64,000 bases of DNA from Brachybacterium sp. FME24 (GCF_014897705.1 NZ_JABUXV010000012.1:1-64000), one strand, 5' to 3'; shown: positions 15,716 through 25,599, counted from the first letter of the stretch. Numbers and translations are program-made. The notes: generated from the sequence alone by a model not told the origin.

Positions 15716-17209
15716 TCAGCCGGCCTGGGCCGGATCCCACCGCCGCAGCGGCGAGACAGCGTCGATGCAGTCGCGTCGGAAGCCGTCCTCGTCGCGCACC
15801 ACGTTCGAGGCCAGCGGGATCTGGTGCGAGGCGCTCTCCAGGATGTGCATCAGGTACCCGGCGGTGTTCGGCAGCGCGATGACGTCCCCGACGGCGACAC
15901 CGCGCGGGAATCGCAGACGGCGGCGCTGGATCAGCTCCGCCTCGATGCAGTACGCACCGACCAGGAAGCCGTCCACCGGCGCGGACGGGGTCCCGCCGGC
16001 GCTGACCAGCACAGGGTCCACCAGGAAGTCGTCGGAGGTCGACCGGCACTGGGTACGGTTCATCTCCAGCCCGATCAGCGGAATCCCATCGCTGGTGCTG
16101 GTGCGCTGGAGGACCCGCGCCAGCGTCATCCCGCAGCCGTCGAGCATCGACCGGCCGGGCTCGCACCGCAGCTCGAGACCCCGTTCCCGCAGCGCCTCGG
16201 CGACGCGGGTGCCGGCCAGGGCCTCCGCGTCGAGCAGAGTGCGCAGCCAGGGCCCGCGGATCATCTCCTGGTGGTATGGGTAGACCTGCCGCAGCGGTTC
16301 GCCGCGCCAGGTCAGGCTCTCGCTCGGTGTCTCGGCCTGGTGAGCGTGGGCCTCCCAGAAGGCGCCCCATTGCGCGGCGTCGTCGAGATAGGACATGGGG
16401 AGCCCGCCGCCGATGTCGAGGAAATGGGGCCGGTGGCCCATCGCCCGGAGTGCGTCGACCAGCTCGAGTGCTTCCCCGACGGCGCGAGCGCGGGCGTAGG
16501 GGTCGTACCCGTGCAGGTGGAAGTGGATCCCCTCGATCCGCAGCCCGTCGTGGGCGGCGTCGCGGGCCTCGGCCCAGTGCTGCCAGGTCGGCGCGGATTC
16601 TCCGAAACGGGTGGGGCCGACGAGATCGCTCGGCGTCGGGGCGAGACGCAGTGCGACCGGGCGCTGGGTGCCGGGCGTCGCGTGGCCGGTCGGAGCGTCG
16701 GCGAGCTCGGTGTCGACGGCGGCGGCCTCGTCGAGGTTGTCCAGCACCAGCATGGCCCCGGAGTCCAGCGCGAGGCGCAGCAATGGTCGCGGCTTCATCG
16801 CGGCGGTGACCACGACGTCGTCGGCGGGAACGCCCAGTTCGAGGACCTGTTCGAGCTCGCGATGGCTGCCGACGTCCAGACCGAGTCCGGCCTGATGTAC
16901 GGCGGTGACCATGCCGAGCGTCTTGTTCGCCTTGCGGGCCACGAAGATCCGCAGGTCGACCCCGTCGGCGTCGGCGACGGCGGTCAGTTCGGCCGCATTG
17001 CGCGCGAGCGGAGCGAAGTCGTGGACGTTCAGCGGGCTGCCGTACTCCTCGAGCAGCGCCGTGCAGGCGGCGGGGTCGGCGAGCAGGTCCCGCATCCACG
17101 GTTCGAGCCGGGCCGACAGCGGCGGCAGGCCCCGACATGCCGCGCGCAGAGCGTCGGGGCGCTCGCGGTCGGCAGGTGCGAGATCGGCTGAGCCGGGTGA
17201 GGGCGTCAT
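15716..17209 (-). CDS. Type III PLP-dependent decarboxylase (SbnH/Y4yA-like)
   Basis: The 497-residue enzyme has the alanine-racemase-like barrel of ornithine/DAP/arginine decarboxylases. The PLP lysine is Lys93 in FVARKANKTLG. The phosphate-binding site is CEPGRSMLDGCG, and the C-terminal domain ends near VVRDEDGFRRDCIDAVSPL. It is the last gene of a three-gene operon after an SbnA-like synthase and an FAD/NAD(P) protein. In staphyloferrin B synthesis the equivalent SbnH decarboxylates a citryl-diaminopropionate intermediate; a similar step on an unknown intermediate is an inference. The ATG at 17209 was chosen because longer frames lose the family alignment. Confidence 0.82.
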   Translation of the reverse strand: MTPSPGSADLAPADRERPDALRAACRGLPPLSARLEPWMRDLLADPAACTALLEEYGSPLNVHDFAPLARNAAELTAVADADGVDLRIFVARKANKTLGMVTAVHQAGLGLDVGSHRELEQVLELGVPADDVVVTAAMKPRPLLRLALDSGAMLVLDNLDEAAAVDTELADAPTGHATPGTQRPVALRLAPTPSDLVGPTRFGESAPTWQHWAEARDAAHDGLRIEGIHFHLHGYDPYARARAVGEALELVDALRAMGHRPHFLDIGGGLPMSYLDDAAQWGAFWEAHAHQAETPSESLTWRGEPLRQVYPYHQEMIRGPWLRTLLDAEALAGTRVAEALRERGLELRCEPGRSMLDGCGMTLARVLQRTSTSDGIPLIGLEMNRTQCRSTSDDFLVDPVLVSAGGTPSAPVDGFLVGAYCIEAELIQRRRLRFPRGVAVGDVIALPNTAGYLMHILESASHQIPLASNVVRDEDGFRRDCIDAVSPLRRWDPAQAG

Positions 17210-17271
17210 CGTGGGGATTTCCCGTCCTATCCGGCGGCGGGACGCGCCGCGTGGGCATCGAGGAGAGATTC

Positions 17272-19110
17272 TTACAGGTCTGCGGTGTCGAAGGGGCGAT
17301 TGACCACGGGCGCCCCCGCCGTCTCCTCGACGAGATGCGCGACGCGAGCCGCCCAGCGCCCGCTCTCGGCATGCAGGTGACGGTTGAGGGTGTCGTGGCC
17401 GATCACGTGGTCCTCCGTGGGGCGGCCGAGGAGGGCGAGGCCTTCGGCCCTGCTCCCGGCGGCGGTCACGGCAGTGGCGTCGGACGCCACGATCGCGCCG
17501 CGTCTGCCCGGTCGCAGGGAGACCAGGCCGCGGCTCAGCAGATGCTGCGCGAGCGGATCGCCGGTCCCGAGCAGTCCCGGCGGCGACAGCACAGCGTCGA
17601 CCACCACATCGGGCCCGGCGCATCCGTCGGGCGTGCCGTGCACGCCGTCGCGGGTGATGGCGGTGCCGGCATCGACCCAGGACAGATCCACCGCGCCGGA
17701 GTCGATCATCGCGAGCAGCTCACGGGCGGTGTCCAGGGGAGGACCGAACGCACAACGGTCCAGCACCTGCTCGGCGGCCCGGAACCGCGACCAGGCCTCC
17801 TCGCTGACGTCACTGCCGCGCAGTGCTGTCGTGAAGTGTGGGTACAGCAGCACCCAGGCACGGCCCAGCGCCCACGCCGGCCCGGGCGCGCGCGAGCCCT
17901 CCGCGACAGCCACGCTGCGCCGCAGGGCCCGCTCGGCCCGACCGGGGCCGGGTGGCAGATCGGGTTCTGCACCGCTGGCCAGGGTGTGTGCGACCGCCCG
18001 ACGGCAGGTCTCGGCCGAAGGGCCGGCGCCCGTCGAGGGGGCCGCCGCGACGAGGTGTGCAGCGACATCGACGGCGACCTCGAGGATCCGGTCGAGAAGG
18101 TGGTCGGGGTCGAGGTCACCCGCGGTGCGGCGGGCGATCACCATGGCCAGCTGGCGCCGGCCGCCCTCGAGCGTCCGCTCAAGTGCCGGAGACAGCGGGG
18201 CGCCGGGGTCGGGCTTCGCATCCAGCAGGAGGCCGTGGCGCGTGGTCGGCCAGATCACCGCCGGCTCCTCAGCGCTGCGCTCATGGACCAGGCCCGTGGA
18301 CCCTTCGGGGTCCGGCAGGAAGCGGGCGCCGCGACCGCGTGTGAGCGTGAGCGCCGCATCGATGAAGGTCAGCGCTCCGCCGCGCACCGCGACCCGGCAG
18401 CCGGCGGGAACATGCTCGGGGGCGAGCATGGTGCCGACGGGCAGCACGGCGGGCCGCAGGGGGAGCGGCGATCGCCAGGCAGTGGCGAGCGCGTCGTCGT
18501 GGCCGGAAGCGTGACCGGTGGCCAGCAGGACGTCGTCGAGCGGGCCGATCGTGGTCGACGCCGTGCCCGGGACCGGGGCTGCGGAGCCCTCGGCCGGGAC
18601 GTCGGCGACCTCGAGCAGCCAGCTCGCGCCGTCGCGACGGACCGCGACCGCCCGGCCGCAGTGCTCGTGGAAGGAGCCGTGGAGCTCGAGCGCCTCTCGC
18701 ATCGCCTGCCAGCGGAGGCTGAGGTACCGGCCGACGATCGCGCGGGGCGGGTAGGGCTCCGTGGCCAGCTCCGGGTGGGCGCTGCTCGCCCAGTCGGGGA
18801 AGGACGCCATGGCGCTGGTCGCGGGCGCGTCGAGGATCGTCGAGCTGACGTTCAGTCGCAGGTGAGGGGGCTGGAACGGGTCGTAGGCGGTGCCGGTGCC
18901 GGGATGGGGCCCGGGGTCGACGACGATGACCTCGAGCAGTGACCCGGCGCAGGGATCGCCGTCGGCCCCACCGGCCCTCTCGGCGAGCCGCGCGGCCAGC
19001 TCCTCGAGCGCGAACAGGGCCTTCGGGCCGGCCCCGACCACGGCCAGGCGCAGCGGCGTCCCGGACCGGTCGCCTCCGGCCGCCGCGTCGTCGGCCCTGT
19101 GCTCAGCCAC
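17272..19110 (-). CDS. Large FAD/NAD(P)-binding protein (NAD_binding_9 type)
   Basis: The 612-residue protein opens with RLAVVGAGPKALFALEEL, the dinucleotide site of the NAD_binding_9 family, followed by GTGTAYDPFQPPHLRLNV. A second nucleotide-binding segment lies near DDVLLATGHASGHDDALATA. Relatives are poorly characterised and often sit in natural-product or siderophore loci. The GTG at 19110 overlaps the SbnA-like gene by 8 bp, so the two are translationally coupled. It takes the position that the SbnB dehydrogenase has in staphyloferrin B clusters, but it is not homologous to SbnB as far as I can see. Confidence 0.75.
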   Translation of the reverse strand: MAEHRADDAAAGGDRSGTPLRLAVVGAGPKALFALEELAARLAERAGGADGDPCAGSLLEVIVVDPGPHPGTGTAYDPFQPPHLRLNVSSTILDAPATSAMASFPDWASSAHPELATEPYPPRAIVGRYLSLRWQAMREALELHGSFHEHCGRAVAVRRDGASWLLEVADVPAEGSAAPVPGTASTTIGPLDDVLLATGHASGHDDALATAWRSPLPLRPAVLPVGTMLAPEHVPAGCRVAVRGGALTFIDAALTLTRGRGARFLPDPEGSTGLVHERSAEEPAVIWPTTRHGLLLDAKPDPGAPLSPALERTLEGGRRQLAMVIARRTAGDLDPDHLLDRILEVAVDVAAHLVAAAPSTGAGPSAETCRRAVAHTLASGAEPDLPPGPGRAERALRRSVAVAEGSRAPGPAWALGRAWVLLYPHFTTALRGSDVSEEAWSRFRAAEQVLDRCAFGPPLDTARELLAMIDSGAVDLSWVDAGTAITRDGVHGTPDGCAGPDVVVDAVLSPPGLLGTGDPLAQHLLSRGLVSLRPGRRGAIVASDATAVTAAGSRAEGLALLGRPTEDHVIGHDTLNRHLHAESGRWAARVAHLVEETAGAPVVNRPFDTADL

Positions 19111-20179
19111 GTCGCGCGGAGGTCTGCAGCGAGGCGGCGGCCTGCACCAGGGCGTCGGCGTCGGCCCCGAGGGTCTGCTGGACCCAGGCGTCGTCGTAGA
19201 CCGTGTCGAGGTAGGGCACGCCACCGTCATGCACGATGAATGCCACCCGCGAGCCCGGTGCGAGCTCCGGGATCAGCGAGCCCAGTGAGTGGACGATGCC
19301 GCCGGTGGAGGCGCCGGCGAGGATGCCCTCGCGGCGGGCCAGCAGGCGTGCCCCGACCACGCAGTCCAGCCCGCTGACCCGCACCACCCGATCCGGATCG
19401 ACGGTGCGGGAGATGTCGGTGACCACGCCCGCACCCAGGCCCGGCAGCGGGCGCGGGGCGGCCGTGCCGCCGAACAGGACGCTGCCCTCGGCGTCGACCG
19501 CGACCGTGCGCGTGTCCATGGAGTGCTCGCGGAGGTAGGCGGTGCACCCGGCGATCGTGCCCGTCGTGCTCACCGCCGCCATCAGCACGTCCAGGCGATG
19601 GTCGGTGGCCTCGGCGATCTCGGCCATGGTGCCGGCCGCGTGCGCGCCGGGGTTCGCGGCGTTGCCGTACTGGTAGAGGTTCACGGCGCCCGGGAGCTGC
19701 TCGAGCAGCTGCTCGACGCGGCGAAAGCGAGCGGTGAGCAGGTCGCCGGTCTCCGGGTCGGGCTCGGAGACCATCTCGACCTCCCCGCCCAGCGCCCGGA
19801 TGGTGGCCACCGTGGTCGCATTGGTCCGGGAGTCGACGACGCACACGAAGCGCACGCCGTACGTGGCGCACACGCGCGCCAGCGCCACGCCGAGGTTGCC
19901 GGAGCTGGACTCGACCACCGTGCCGCCGACGGTGAGCCGGCCGTGCTCGAACGCGTCGCGCACCATCGCCAGCGCCGGGCGGTCCTTGGTGCTGCCGCCG
20001 GGATTGACGGACTCGAGCTTGGCGAGGATCTCGATGCCGGAGCTCGGGAACAGGTGGTCGAGACGGATCAGGGGGGTGTGGCCGACGGCTGCGGAGATGC
20101 CGAGGGTGATACCGGGGGCGACAGGACCAGGCGTGCCGAAGCCGGGCTGCGGGGCGCTCTGCGCGACGTGTGTGCTCAC
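19103..20179 (-). CDS. SbnA-like PLP-dependent synthase (cysteine synthase family)
   Basis: The 358-residue fold type II PLP enzyme has the Schiff-base lysine Lys65 in NPGGSTKDRPA, the substrate loop SSSGNLGVALA and the phosphate loop STTGTIAG. Several blocks match S. aureus SbnA as I recall it rather than CysK: KDRPA, a CVVD stretch, EMV.EPD, VAVDAEGSVLFGG and LPGLGAG. SbnA condenses O-phosphoserine and glutamate toward L-2,3-diaminopropionate. I chose the GTG at 20179, 7 nt after a TACTTT -10, giving a leaderless start; a TTG at 20188 is the alternative. It leads the operon. Confidence 0.85.
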   Translation of the reverse strand: MSTHVAQSAPQPGFGTPGPVAPGITLGISAAVGHTPLIRLDHLFPSSGIEILAKLESVNPGGSTKDRPALAMVRDAFEHGRLTVGGTVVESSSGNLGVALARVCATYGVRFVCVVDSRTNATTVATIRALGGEVEMVSEPDPETGDLLTARFRRVEQLLEQLPGAVNLYQYGNAANPGAHAAGTMAEIAEATDHRLDVLMAAVSTTGTIAGCTAYLREHSMDTRTVAVDAEGSVLFGGTAAPRPLPGLGAGVVTDISRTVDPDRVVRVSGLDCVVGARLLARREGILAGASTGGIVHSLGSLIPELAPGSRVAFIVHDGGVPYLDTVYDDAWVQQTLGADADALVQAAASLQTSARRG

Positions 20180-20442
20180 CTTCGTCAAAGTACGGCACCG
20201 CGGGGCGCGTGCCGAGGGAGTTCTCGACCTTCCCCGGTACCACCACGCACCGCGGGTGGGGGACGACGGGTGTGCTAGCAGGAAATCGTCCCAGGCAGGA
20301 TGCGCGCAGGGGTGGGATCACGGTGCGCCGGAGGCCCGCGCACCCGGGTGGATATCGGTACCGAACGGTCGGGTGCGTACCCGGGCGAGAGGGTGCTTGT
20401 ACCGTCGGGAACGACGGCACCGGCCACGCGGAAGGAACCCTG

Positions 20443-20838
20443 ATGAACGACGACACCCCGGCTCCGCAGGACCTCGTGGACACGCTCCCCGGCGGCGCAG
20501 ACGATCCGCACCCGGGCCACCAGGGTGGAGGCGAGGGCCCGGAACGGACGGCCGACGGCCGGTACATCGTGGTGCGCGGCCGCCGCTGGCGGGCCACCGA
20601 CTCCGAGCTTCCCGAGGAGGTCGCCCGGAACCTGCGCTCGGAGCTGGGACGGGCCCGCTCCGCGATCGGCCGGGCCGAGGATCCCGACGTCGTGCGGGCC
20701 TGGCGCGACCGGGTCCAGCTCGCCAAGGAGGGACTGGGGGAGCGCGGCCAGGCCTGGTGGGAGATGACGGTGGCCGACCGCGCGGAGCGGGCCCGCGAGC
20801 GCCTGGATCGCCTGCGCTCGTCGGACCCTCCGGCGTAG
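20443..20838 (+). CDS. Small conserved actinobacterial protein of unknown function
   Basis: The 131-residue soluble protein has a disordered acidic start, then RYIVVRGRRWRATDSELPEEV and a helical, Arg-rich C-terminus. The ATG follows GAAGGAA. I recognise the pattern from actinobacterial hypothetical proteins but know no function. Its stop is 1 bp from the convergent quinone-reductase stop. Confidence 0.7.
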   Translation: MNDDTPAPQDLVDTLPGGADDPHPGHQGGGEGPERTADGRYIVVRGRRWRATDSELPEEVARNLRSELGRARSAIGRAEDPDVVRAWRDRVQLAKEGLGERGQAWWEMTVADRAERARERLDRLRSSDPPA

Positions 20839-20839
20839 G

Positions 20840-21667
20840 TCAGGCGGGCCGGTCGGCTCCGCGGAGCTCCCCGCGGCGGTGGATGTCGAGGTCGGTGCGC
20901 CCCTGCAGCAGATCGGGATGCAGCGCCCGCAGATCCGAGGGATAGTCCCCGTCACGCAGACGACGATAGGGGCGGTTCTGCTCCGTCCCGAGTCCTTCGA
21001 TCCGAGCAGTCAGCCGTCGCGTCTCGCGCTCGACGCCCTGCGTGGTCAGCGCGTCGGCGTCGTGCACCACGTGCAGGTCCAGGACGTCGATCCCGACGTA
21101 CCAGAGCGCTCCATGCGTGAGGGGGAACAGCAGGGAGTCGAGGTCGCCGCTGAGCCCTCGGGGCCCGATCGTGCGTTCGTCCTCGCCGGCGGTGACCACG
21201 ATCAGGGCCTTGCGCCCGGTGAGCCCGCCGTCGCCGTAGCGCCGCGGGATGCGGAGCGCCGGGTCCAGCTCGTTGTCGTACGCGAAACTGTCGGTCAGCA
21301 CTCGGTCCAGCCAGCCCTTGAGGATCGCCGGCGGCCCGTACCACCACAGGGGGAACTGCAGGACGAGCAGCTCGGCGTCCGCGAGCTTCTCGTGCTCGGC
21401 CACCACATCCGGCTGCTCCCTTCCCTGAGTGTGGGCCTCCCCGGCGAGCACCGCGAGATTGCCGGCCCTTCCCGCGGGCTGACCGAGGTCTGGCTCGCCG
21501 AGAACCGGATCGAAGCCCTGGGCATACAGATCCGAGGTCGCGACGTCGTGGTCCTGGGCCAGTGCGTGGACGCCGCTGCGGAACAGATGCCCGTTCAGGG
21601 ATTCCTGGCGCGGGTGGGCGAGAACCCACAGGGCGGAGCCGGGCGTCGGCGGATGATTCAGGGTCAT
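20840..21667 (-). CDS. NAD(P)H-quinone oxidoreductase, flavodoxin-like
   Basis: The 275-residue enzyme has the modulator-of-drug-activity/NQO fold, with WVLAHPRQESLNGHLF for FMN/FAD binding and the signature FPLWWYGPPAILKGWLDRV. It likely reduces quinones by two electrons in the cytoplasm. The ATG at 21667 has a good Shine-Dalgarno (AGGAG). It diverges from an AraC regulator that probably controls it. Confidence 0.87.
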   Translation of the reverse strand: MTLNHPPTPGSALWVLAHPRQESLNGHLFRSGVHALAQDHDVATSDLYAQGFDPVLGEPDLGQPAGRAGNLAVLAGEAHTQGREQPDVVAEHEKLADAELLVLQFPLWWYGPPAILKGWLDRVLTDSFAYDNELDPALRIPRRYGDGGLTGRKALIVVTAGEDERTIGPRGLSGDLDSLLFPLTHGALWYVGIDVLDLHVVHDADALTTQGVERETRRLTARIEGLGTEQNRPYRRLRDGDYPSDLRALHPDLLQGRTDLDIHRRGELRGADRPA

Positions 21668-21797
21668 GAGGTCTCCTGGTGCAGAGGTGAGGTCCGGAGC
21701 GGCGGGCTCCGGGGTACTCGACCAGTCCACTCCGGGAGCGCGAGACGGTGAATGCTCACAACGCCGGAATCGATGTGCGAGCGTCTAAAGTGGAGGG

Positions 21798-22754
21798 GTG
21801 GACACGCTCTCCGAAATGCTCGACAACATCCGGTCCTCGGGTGCGCTGATCGGGCAGAGCCTGCTCGTGGCGCCCTGGACGGTCCGTCACGAGGCCGGCT
21901 CCTCCCTCGCCGTCGTGGCGATGCTCCGTGGGGAGGGGTGGATCGTGCGGGACGGGGCCGAACCGACCCGTCTGGGCACTCGTGATCTCGCGATCCTCAC
22001 CGGCCCCGGTACCAGCCTGCTCACGAGCGATCCCAGCGGGAGGACGCCGCCTGTCTGCGTGCTCACCGGTGACGGCGTGTGCACGGACGCGCTGGACGCC
22101 CCGCTCGCCGAGGACCGGATCGGGCTCGGCGGGAGGGCGGGGCGGTCGCAGCTGGAGAACGATCACCTGCTGCTCACGGGGTCGTTCCCGACCTCGGGTC
22201 GGATCTCCGAGCGCCTGCTCGACGCCCTGCCACCGGTGTTCGTGGTGCCGCGGGCCCAACAGCGATCGCGGGCGCTGGGGCTGCTCGAGGACGAGCTCGA
22301 CGGTGGGGAGCCCGGGCAGCAGGCCGTGCTCGACCGCCTGCTGGACCTGGTGCTGATCGGTGCCCTGCGCGACGGCTTCGCGCTTCCGGGGGCGGCGCCC
22401 CCCGCGTGGTTCGGTGCGGCCGGCGATCCGGTGGTGGGCCCCGCCCTCAGTGCGCTGCACGCCGACCCGGCCCACCCCTGGTCGGTGGAGTCGCTGGCCG
22501 AGGAGGCGCGGGTCTCCCGAGCCACCTTCGCGCGACGCTTCGCCGAGGTGATGGGGGAGCCGCCGATCTCCTACCTCGCCGGATGGCGACTCTGCCTGGC
22601 CGCGGATCTGCTCCAGGACAGCGAGGACACCCTCGAGGCGATCGCGCACCGGGTGGGCTACTCCAGTGCCTACGCTCTCAGCGCGGCCTTCACCCGGGAG
22701 TATGCCCTGAGGCCGAGCCGGTACCGAGTGCTCTCCCGGAACCGCGCGGCGTAG
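21798..22754 (+). CDS. AraC-family transcriptional regulator with cupin N-terminus
   Basis: The 318-residue regulator has an N-terminal cupin-like sensor (residues about 10-190) and a C-terminal double helix-turn-helix (EEARVSRATFARRFAEVMGE and IAHRVGYSSAYALSAAFTRE). The GTG start lies 7 nt after a TAAAGT -10-like hexamer, so the mRNA may be leaderless. The quinone reductase on the opposite strand is the likely target. Confidence 0.87.
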   Translation: MDTLSEMLDNIRSSGALIGQSLLVAPWTVRHEAGSSLAVVAMLRGEGWIVRDGAEPTRLGTRDLAILTGPGTSLLTSDPSGRTPPVCVLTGDGVCTDALDAPLAEDRIGLGGRAGRSQLENDHLLLTGSFPTSGRISERLLDALPPVFVVPRAQQRSRALGLLEDELDGGEPGQQAVLDRLLDLVLIGALRDGFALPGAAPPAWFGAAGDPVVGPALSALHADPAHPWSVESLAEEARVSRATFARRFAEVMGEPPISYLAGWRLCLAADLLQDSEDTLEAIAHRVGYSSAYALSAAFTREYALRPSRYRVLSRNRAA

Positions 22755-22820
22755 GTCGTGACCCGCCGCGCGGATCGCCAGGGGTCGGCACGACAAGTTC
22801 GGCGCTCCGCCGCCTCGTGA

Positions 22821-22839
22821 TCACCCGGGCGTCACCCGG
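22821..22839 (+). promoter_or_regulatory. PHO-box-like 11-bp direct repeat before the phosphate transporter
   Basis: TCACCCGG occurs at 22821 and again at 22832, an exact 11-bp period. A looser copy, TTCACCCT, follows at 22866. Streptomyces PhoP sites are 11-bp direct repeats with a GTTCACC-like core. It lies 60-80 bp upstream of the PiT start. Confidence 0.5.
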
Positions 22840-22897
22840 ATTCTCCCCCCGCATCGCACCCTGAGTTCACCCTCGTCCCCGTTCTCGGGAGCTCCTC

Positions 22898-24517
22898 ATG
22901 TCACAGGACACCGCACCGCCCCGCGCCGATCTCCCGACCGAGCAGACAGGATTCCTCGGCCCGGACCGCTGGTGGCACGTCAGCTTCGGGCTCCTGATGG
23001 CCATCGCCCTGGTCGGTTTCACCCTCTGGTCCTTCGGGTACATCGGTGAGGAGGCGAACCGCACGATCTTGATCACCACGATCATCTTCGGGCTCTTCAT
23101 GGCCTTCAACATCGGGGGCAACGACGTCGCCAACTCGTTCGGCACCTCCGTCGGCGCCGGCACCCTGAGCATGAAGCAGGCGCTCATGGTCGCCGCGATC
23201 TTCGAGGTCAGCGGTGCCGTGCTCGCGGGCGGCGAGGTGACCGACACGGTGCGCAGCGGCATCGTGGACCTCGACGCCGTGGATCTCGCGCCGGCGGACT
23301 TCGTGTTCATCATGATGTCGGCGCTGCTGGGTGCCGCCGTCTGGTTGATGATCGCGACCCGCATGGGCTGGCCCGTCTCGACCACCCACTCCATCATCGG
23401 CGGCATCGTCGGCGCTGCGCTGACCGTCGGCGTCCTCACCGGCACCGGCGGCGCAGAGATGATCCAGTGGGGCCAGATCGGCCAGATCGCCTTCTCCTGG
23501 GTCCTCTCGCCCCTCCTCGGGGGCCTCGTGGCCTGGGTTCTCTTCGGTCGGATCAAGAAGTACATCCTGGTCTACAACGACGAAGCCGACGCGAAGCTGC
23601 GTGAGTTCAAGACCGCACGCGCTGAGCTGCGGCGCGCGCACAAGACCTCGTTCGAGCGGCTGGACGAGCTCCAGCAGATCTCCTACTCCAATGCGATGAC
23701 GCGGGACGCCGTCACCGTCACGCAGCGCGACTTCGATCCCGAGGAGCTGGAATCGGACTACTTCCGGCGCCTGCACGCGATCGAGAACGAGCGCGATGCC
23801 GTGGACCCCCATCGCGCCCTGGAGATCTGGGTGCCGCTGCTGGCGGCGTTCGGCTCGATCGTCATCTCCTCGATGCTGCTGTTCAAGGGCCTGAAGAACC
23901 TCAACCTGGAGATCAATTCGGTCGGCAACTTCCTGATCATGGGCATGATCGGCGCCGCCGTGTGGATGGCCGTGTTCATCTTCGCCAAGACCCTGAAGAA
24001 TCAGACGCTCTCCCGCTCCACCTTCCTGCTGTTCAGCTGGATGCAGGTGTTCACCGCCGCCGCGTTCGCTTTCAGCCATGGCTCCAACGACATCGCCAAC
24101 GCCATCGGGCCCTTCGCGGCGATCCTGGACGTGCTGCGCACGCAGAGTGTGGATGCGCAGGCTGCCGTGCCCACGGCTGTCATGGTCACGGCGGGCGTCG
24201 CACTGGTCGCCGGGCTCTGGTTCATCGGCCGCAACGTGATCCGCACCGTCGGCACCGGACTGACCAAGATGCACCCCGCCTCCGGTTTCGCGGCCGAGCT
24301 CTCCGCCGCCGGGGTCGTGATGGCGGCGTCGGTGCTCGGCCTGCCGGTCTCCAGCACGCACATCCTCATCGGCGCCGTGCTCGGGGTGGGCATCGTGAAC
24401 AAGGCCGCGAACTGGAACCTCATGAAGCCGATCGCGCTGGCCTGGGTGATCACCCTCCCGGCTGCGGGCGGTATCGGCGCGGTGAGCGTCGTGGCGCTGC
24501 GGGCGATCTTCGGCTGA
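22898..24517 (+). CDS. pit: Inorganic phosphate transporter, PiT family
   Basis: The 539-residue membrane protein is a proton- or sodium-coupled low-affinity phosphate importer. Both inverted signature repeats are present: [18 protein letters not shown] near residue 76 and [18 protein letters not shown] in the C-terminal half. About ten membrane helices are split by a long charged cytoplasmic loop (residues about 220-300). Start and length are typical of actinobacterial PiT. Confidence 0.93.
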   Translation: MSQDTAPPRADLPTEQTGFLGPDRWWHVSFGLLMAIALVGFTLWSFGYIGEEANRTILITTIIFGLFMAFNIGGNDVANSFGTSVGAGTLSMKQALMVAAIFEVSGAVLAGGEVTDTVRSGIVDLDAVDLAPADFVFIMMSALLGAAVWLMIATRMGWPVSTTHSIIGGIVGAALTVGVLTGTGGAEMIQWGQIGQIAFSWVLSPLLGGLVAWVLFGRIKKYILVYNDEADAKLREFKTARAELRRAHKTSFERLDELQQISYSNAMTRDAVTVTQRDFDPEELESDYFRRLHAIENERDAVDPHRALEIWVPLLAAFGSIVISSMLLFKGLKNLNLEINSVGNFLIMGMIGAAVWMAVFIFAKTLKNQTLSRSTFLLFSWMQVFTAAAFAFSHGSNDIANAIGPFAAILDVLRTQSVDAQAAVPTAVMVTAGVALVAGLWFIGRNVIRTVGTGLTKMHPASGFAAELSAAGVVMAASVLGLPVSSTHILIGAVLGVGIVNKAANWNLMKPIALAWVITLPAAGGIGAVSVVALRAIFG

Positions 24518-24538
24518 CCCCGCGGCGCTGGAGGATGA

Positions 24539-24575
24539 CTCGGGCAGGCGCCGCATTTCACGGTGCCTGCCCGAG
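24539..24575. terminator. Strong bidirectional terminator after the phosphate transporter
   Basis: CTCGGGCAGGCGCCG and CGGTGCCTGCCCGAG pair over 15 bp with one G-U wobble and a CATTTCA loop. It lies between the convergent stops at 24517 and 24613. Confidence 0.8.
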
Positions 24576-24612
24576 CGTTCGGCCGTCGGTGCGGAGCGGC
24601 CGACGGCCATCC

Positions 24613-25599
24613 TCAGGGCGCAGCGTCGGCGTCCGCCCTTCGATGCTTCGCACCTCGCCGGGCCTTGAGCCAGCCGTCGATGATGTCCCACGCCGAGGCT
24701 CCGATGACGCTCAGGACGAACAGGATCCCGACCACGCGAGTCGTCTCCGGTGCGCCGCCTTCGCCCGAGAAGACGAGACTCATGAGCTCCGGATTCACCA
24801 GGAGCCCGTTGCCCAGCAGGGTCAGGATCGCGCTGACCCAGACGAGAGCGAGGGCCGTGTTGGCGACCGCCAGGCCGACGGTCCAGCCGCGGCGCGCGTG
24901 GGCGACAGCGGCGAGGCCGACCTCGACCAGGAGGAGGCCGACGAGGCCGAGGATCGCCCACGGCCATAGCTGCGGATGAAGGATCTGGACGTCCACGTCG
25001 TGGCCGTCGATCCGCACGAATCCGCGGAAGCGGTCCCAGAGCATCGCGGCGATCATCAGCCCGGCGAACACCGCGGAGGCGATCACGTCGGCGCGGCCCG
25101 ATCTGGTGGGGCGCGGCTCGGGCAGCTGGTCGAGGTTCCAGTCGGGGCCGGTGTCCGCCCCGCTGCGCTCGATGAGGACGAAGATCAGCGTCACCCAGAA
25201 GACCAGATGCAGGGTGGCGGTGATCCCCACGCTGATCGCCTGCCCGATGACCTCGCCGATCGAGGCGCCGACGATGACCTGGACGAGGGCGACGCCACCG
25301 ACGGCGACGGCGGGCACGATCGCCAGCAGGAGCTTGAGCAGCCGCCACCAGGCCAGGTAGTAGCGCGGACCCAGCAGGTGCAGCGGTCGATCGGTGTAGC
25401 TCGCGGCGAGGGCGACCGGGTCACCCAGATCGGTGAGCACGGTGCGCTCGGCCGTGGCCGGGTCCTCACCCTGGTCGAGACGCGACTCGACGGCGTCGGC
25501 GATGGAGGCCTCGAGCTCCGCGCGCACGTCGCCCTGGGTATCGGGCGGGAGGGAGTCGGTCGTGGCGTTGATGTAGCGCTCGGTCAAGGTGGTGGCCAT
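24613..25599 (-). CDS. Membrane protein with N-terminal permease-prefix-like domain
   Basis: The 328-residue protein starts with a soluble helical domain (TERYINATTDSLPPDTQGDV, residues 5-80) like those called permease prefix domain 1, then has about seven hydrophobic helices. Such proteins commonly follow a PadR regulator, as here: its ATG is one base past the PadR stop. The function is unknown; a role in membrane stress or in sensing for the PadR pair is a guess. Confidence 0.75.
   Translation of the reverse strand: MATTLTERYINATTDSLPPDTQGDVRAELEASIADAVESRLDQGEDPATAERTVLTDLGDPVALAASYTDRPLHLLGPRYYLAWWRLLKLLLAIVPAVAVGGVALVQVIVGASIGEVIGQAISVGITATLHLVFWVTLIFVLIERSGADTGPDWNLDQLPEPRPTRSGRADVIASAVFAGLMIAAMLWDRFRGFVRIDGHDVDVQILHPQLWPWAILGLVGLLLVEVGLAAVAHARRGWTVGLAVANTALALVWVSAILTLLGNGLLVNPELMSLVFSGEGGAPETTRVVGILFVLSVIGASAWDIIDGWLKARRGAKHRRADADAAP

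Noticed and set aside
17137-18942. 601-codon plus-strand frame over the FAD/NAD(P) gene
   Set aside because: No motifs; it opposes a frame with a clear GAGPKAL nucleotide site.
22901-25348. 815-codon open frame antisense to the phosphate transporter
   Set aside because: Shadow of PiT with no domain features; common in DNA of this GC content.
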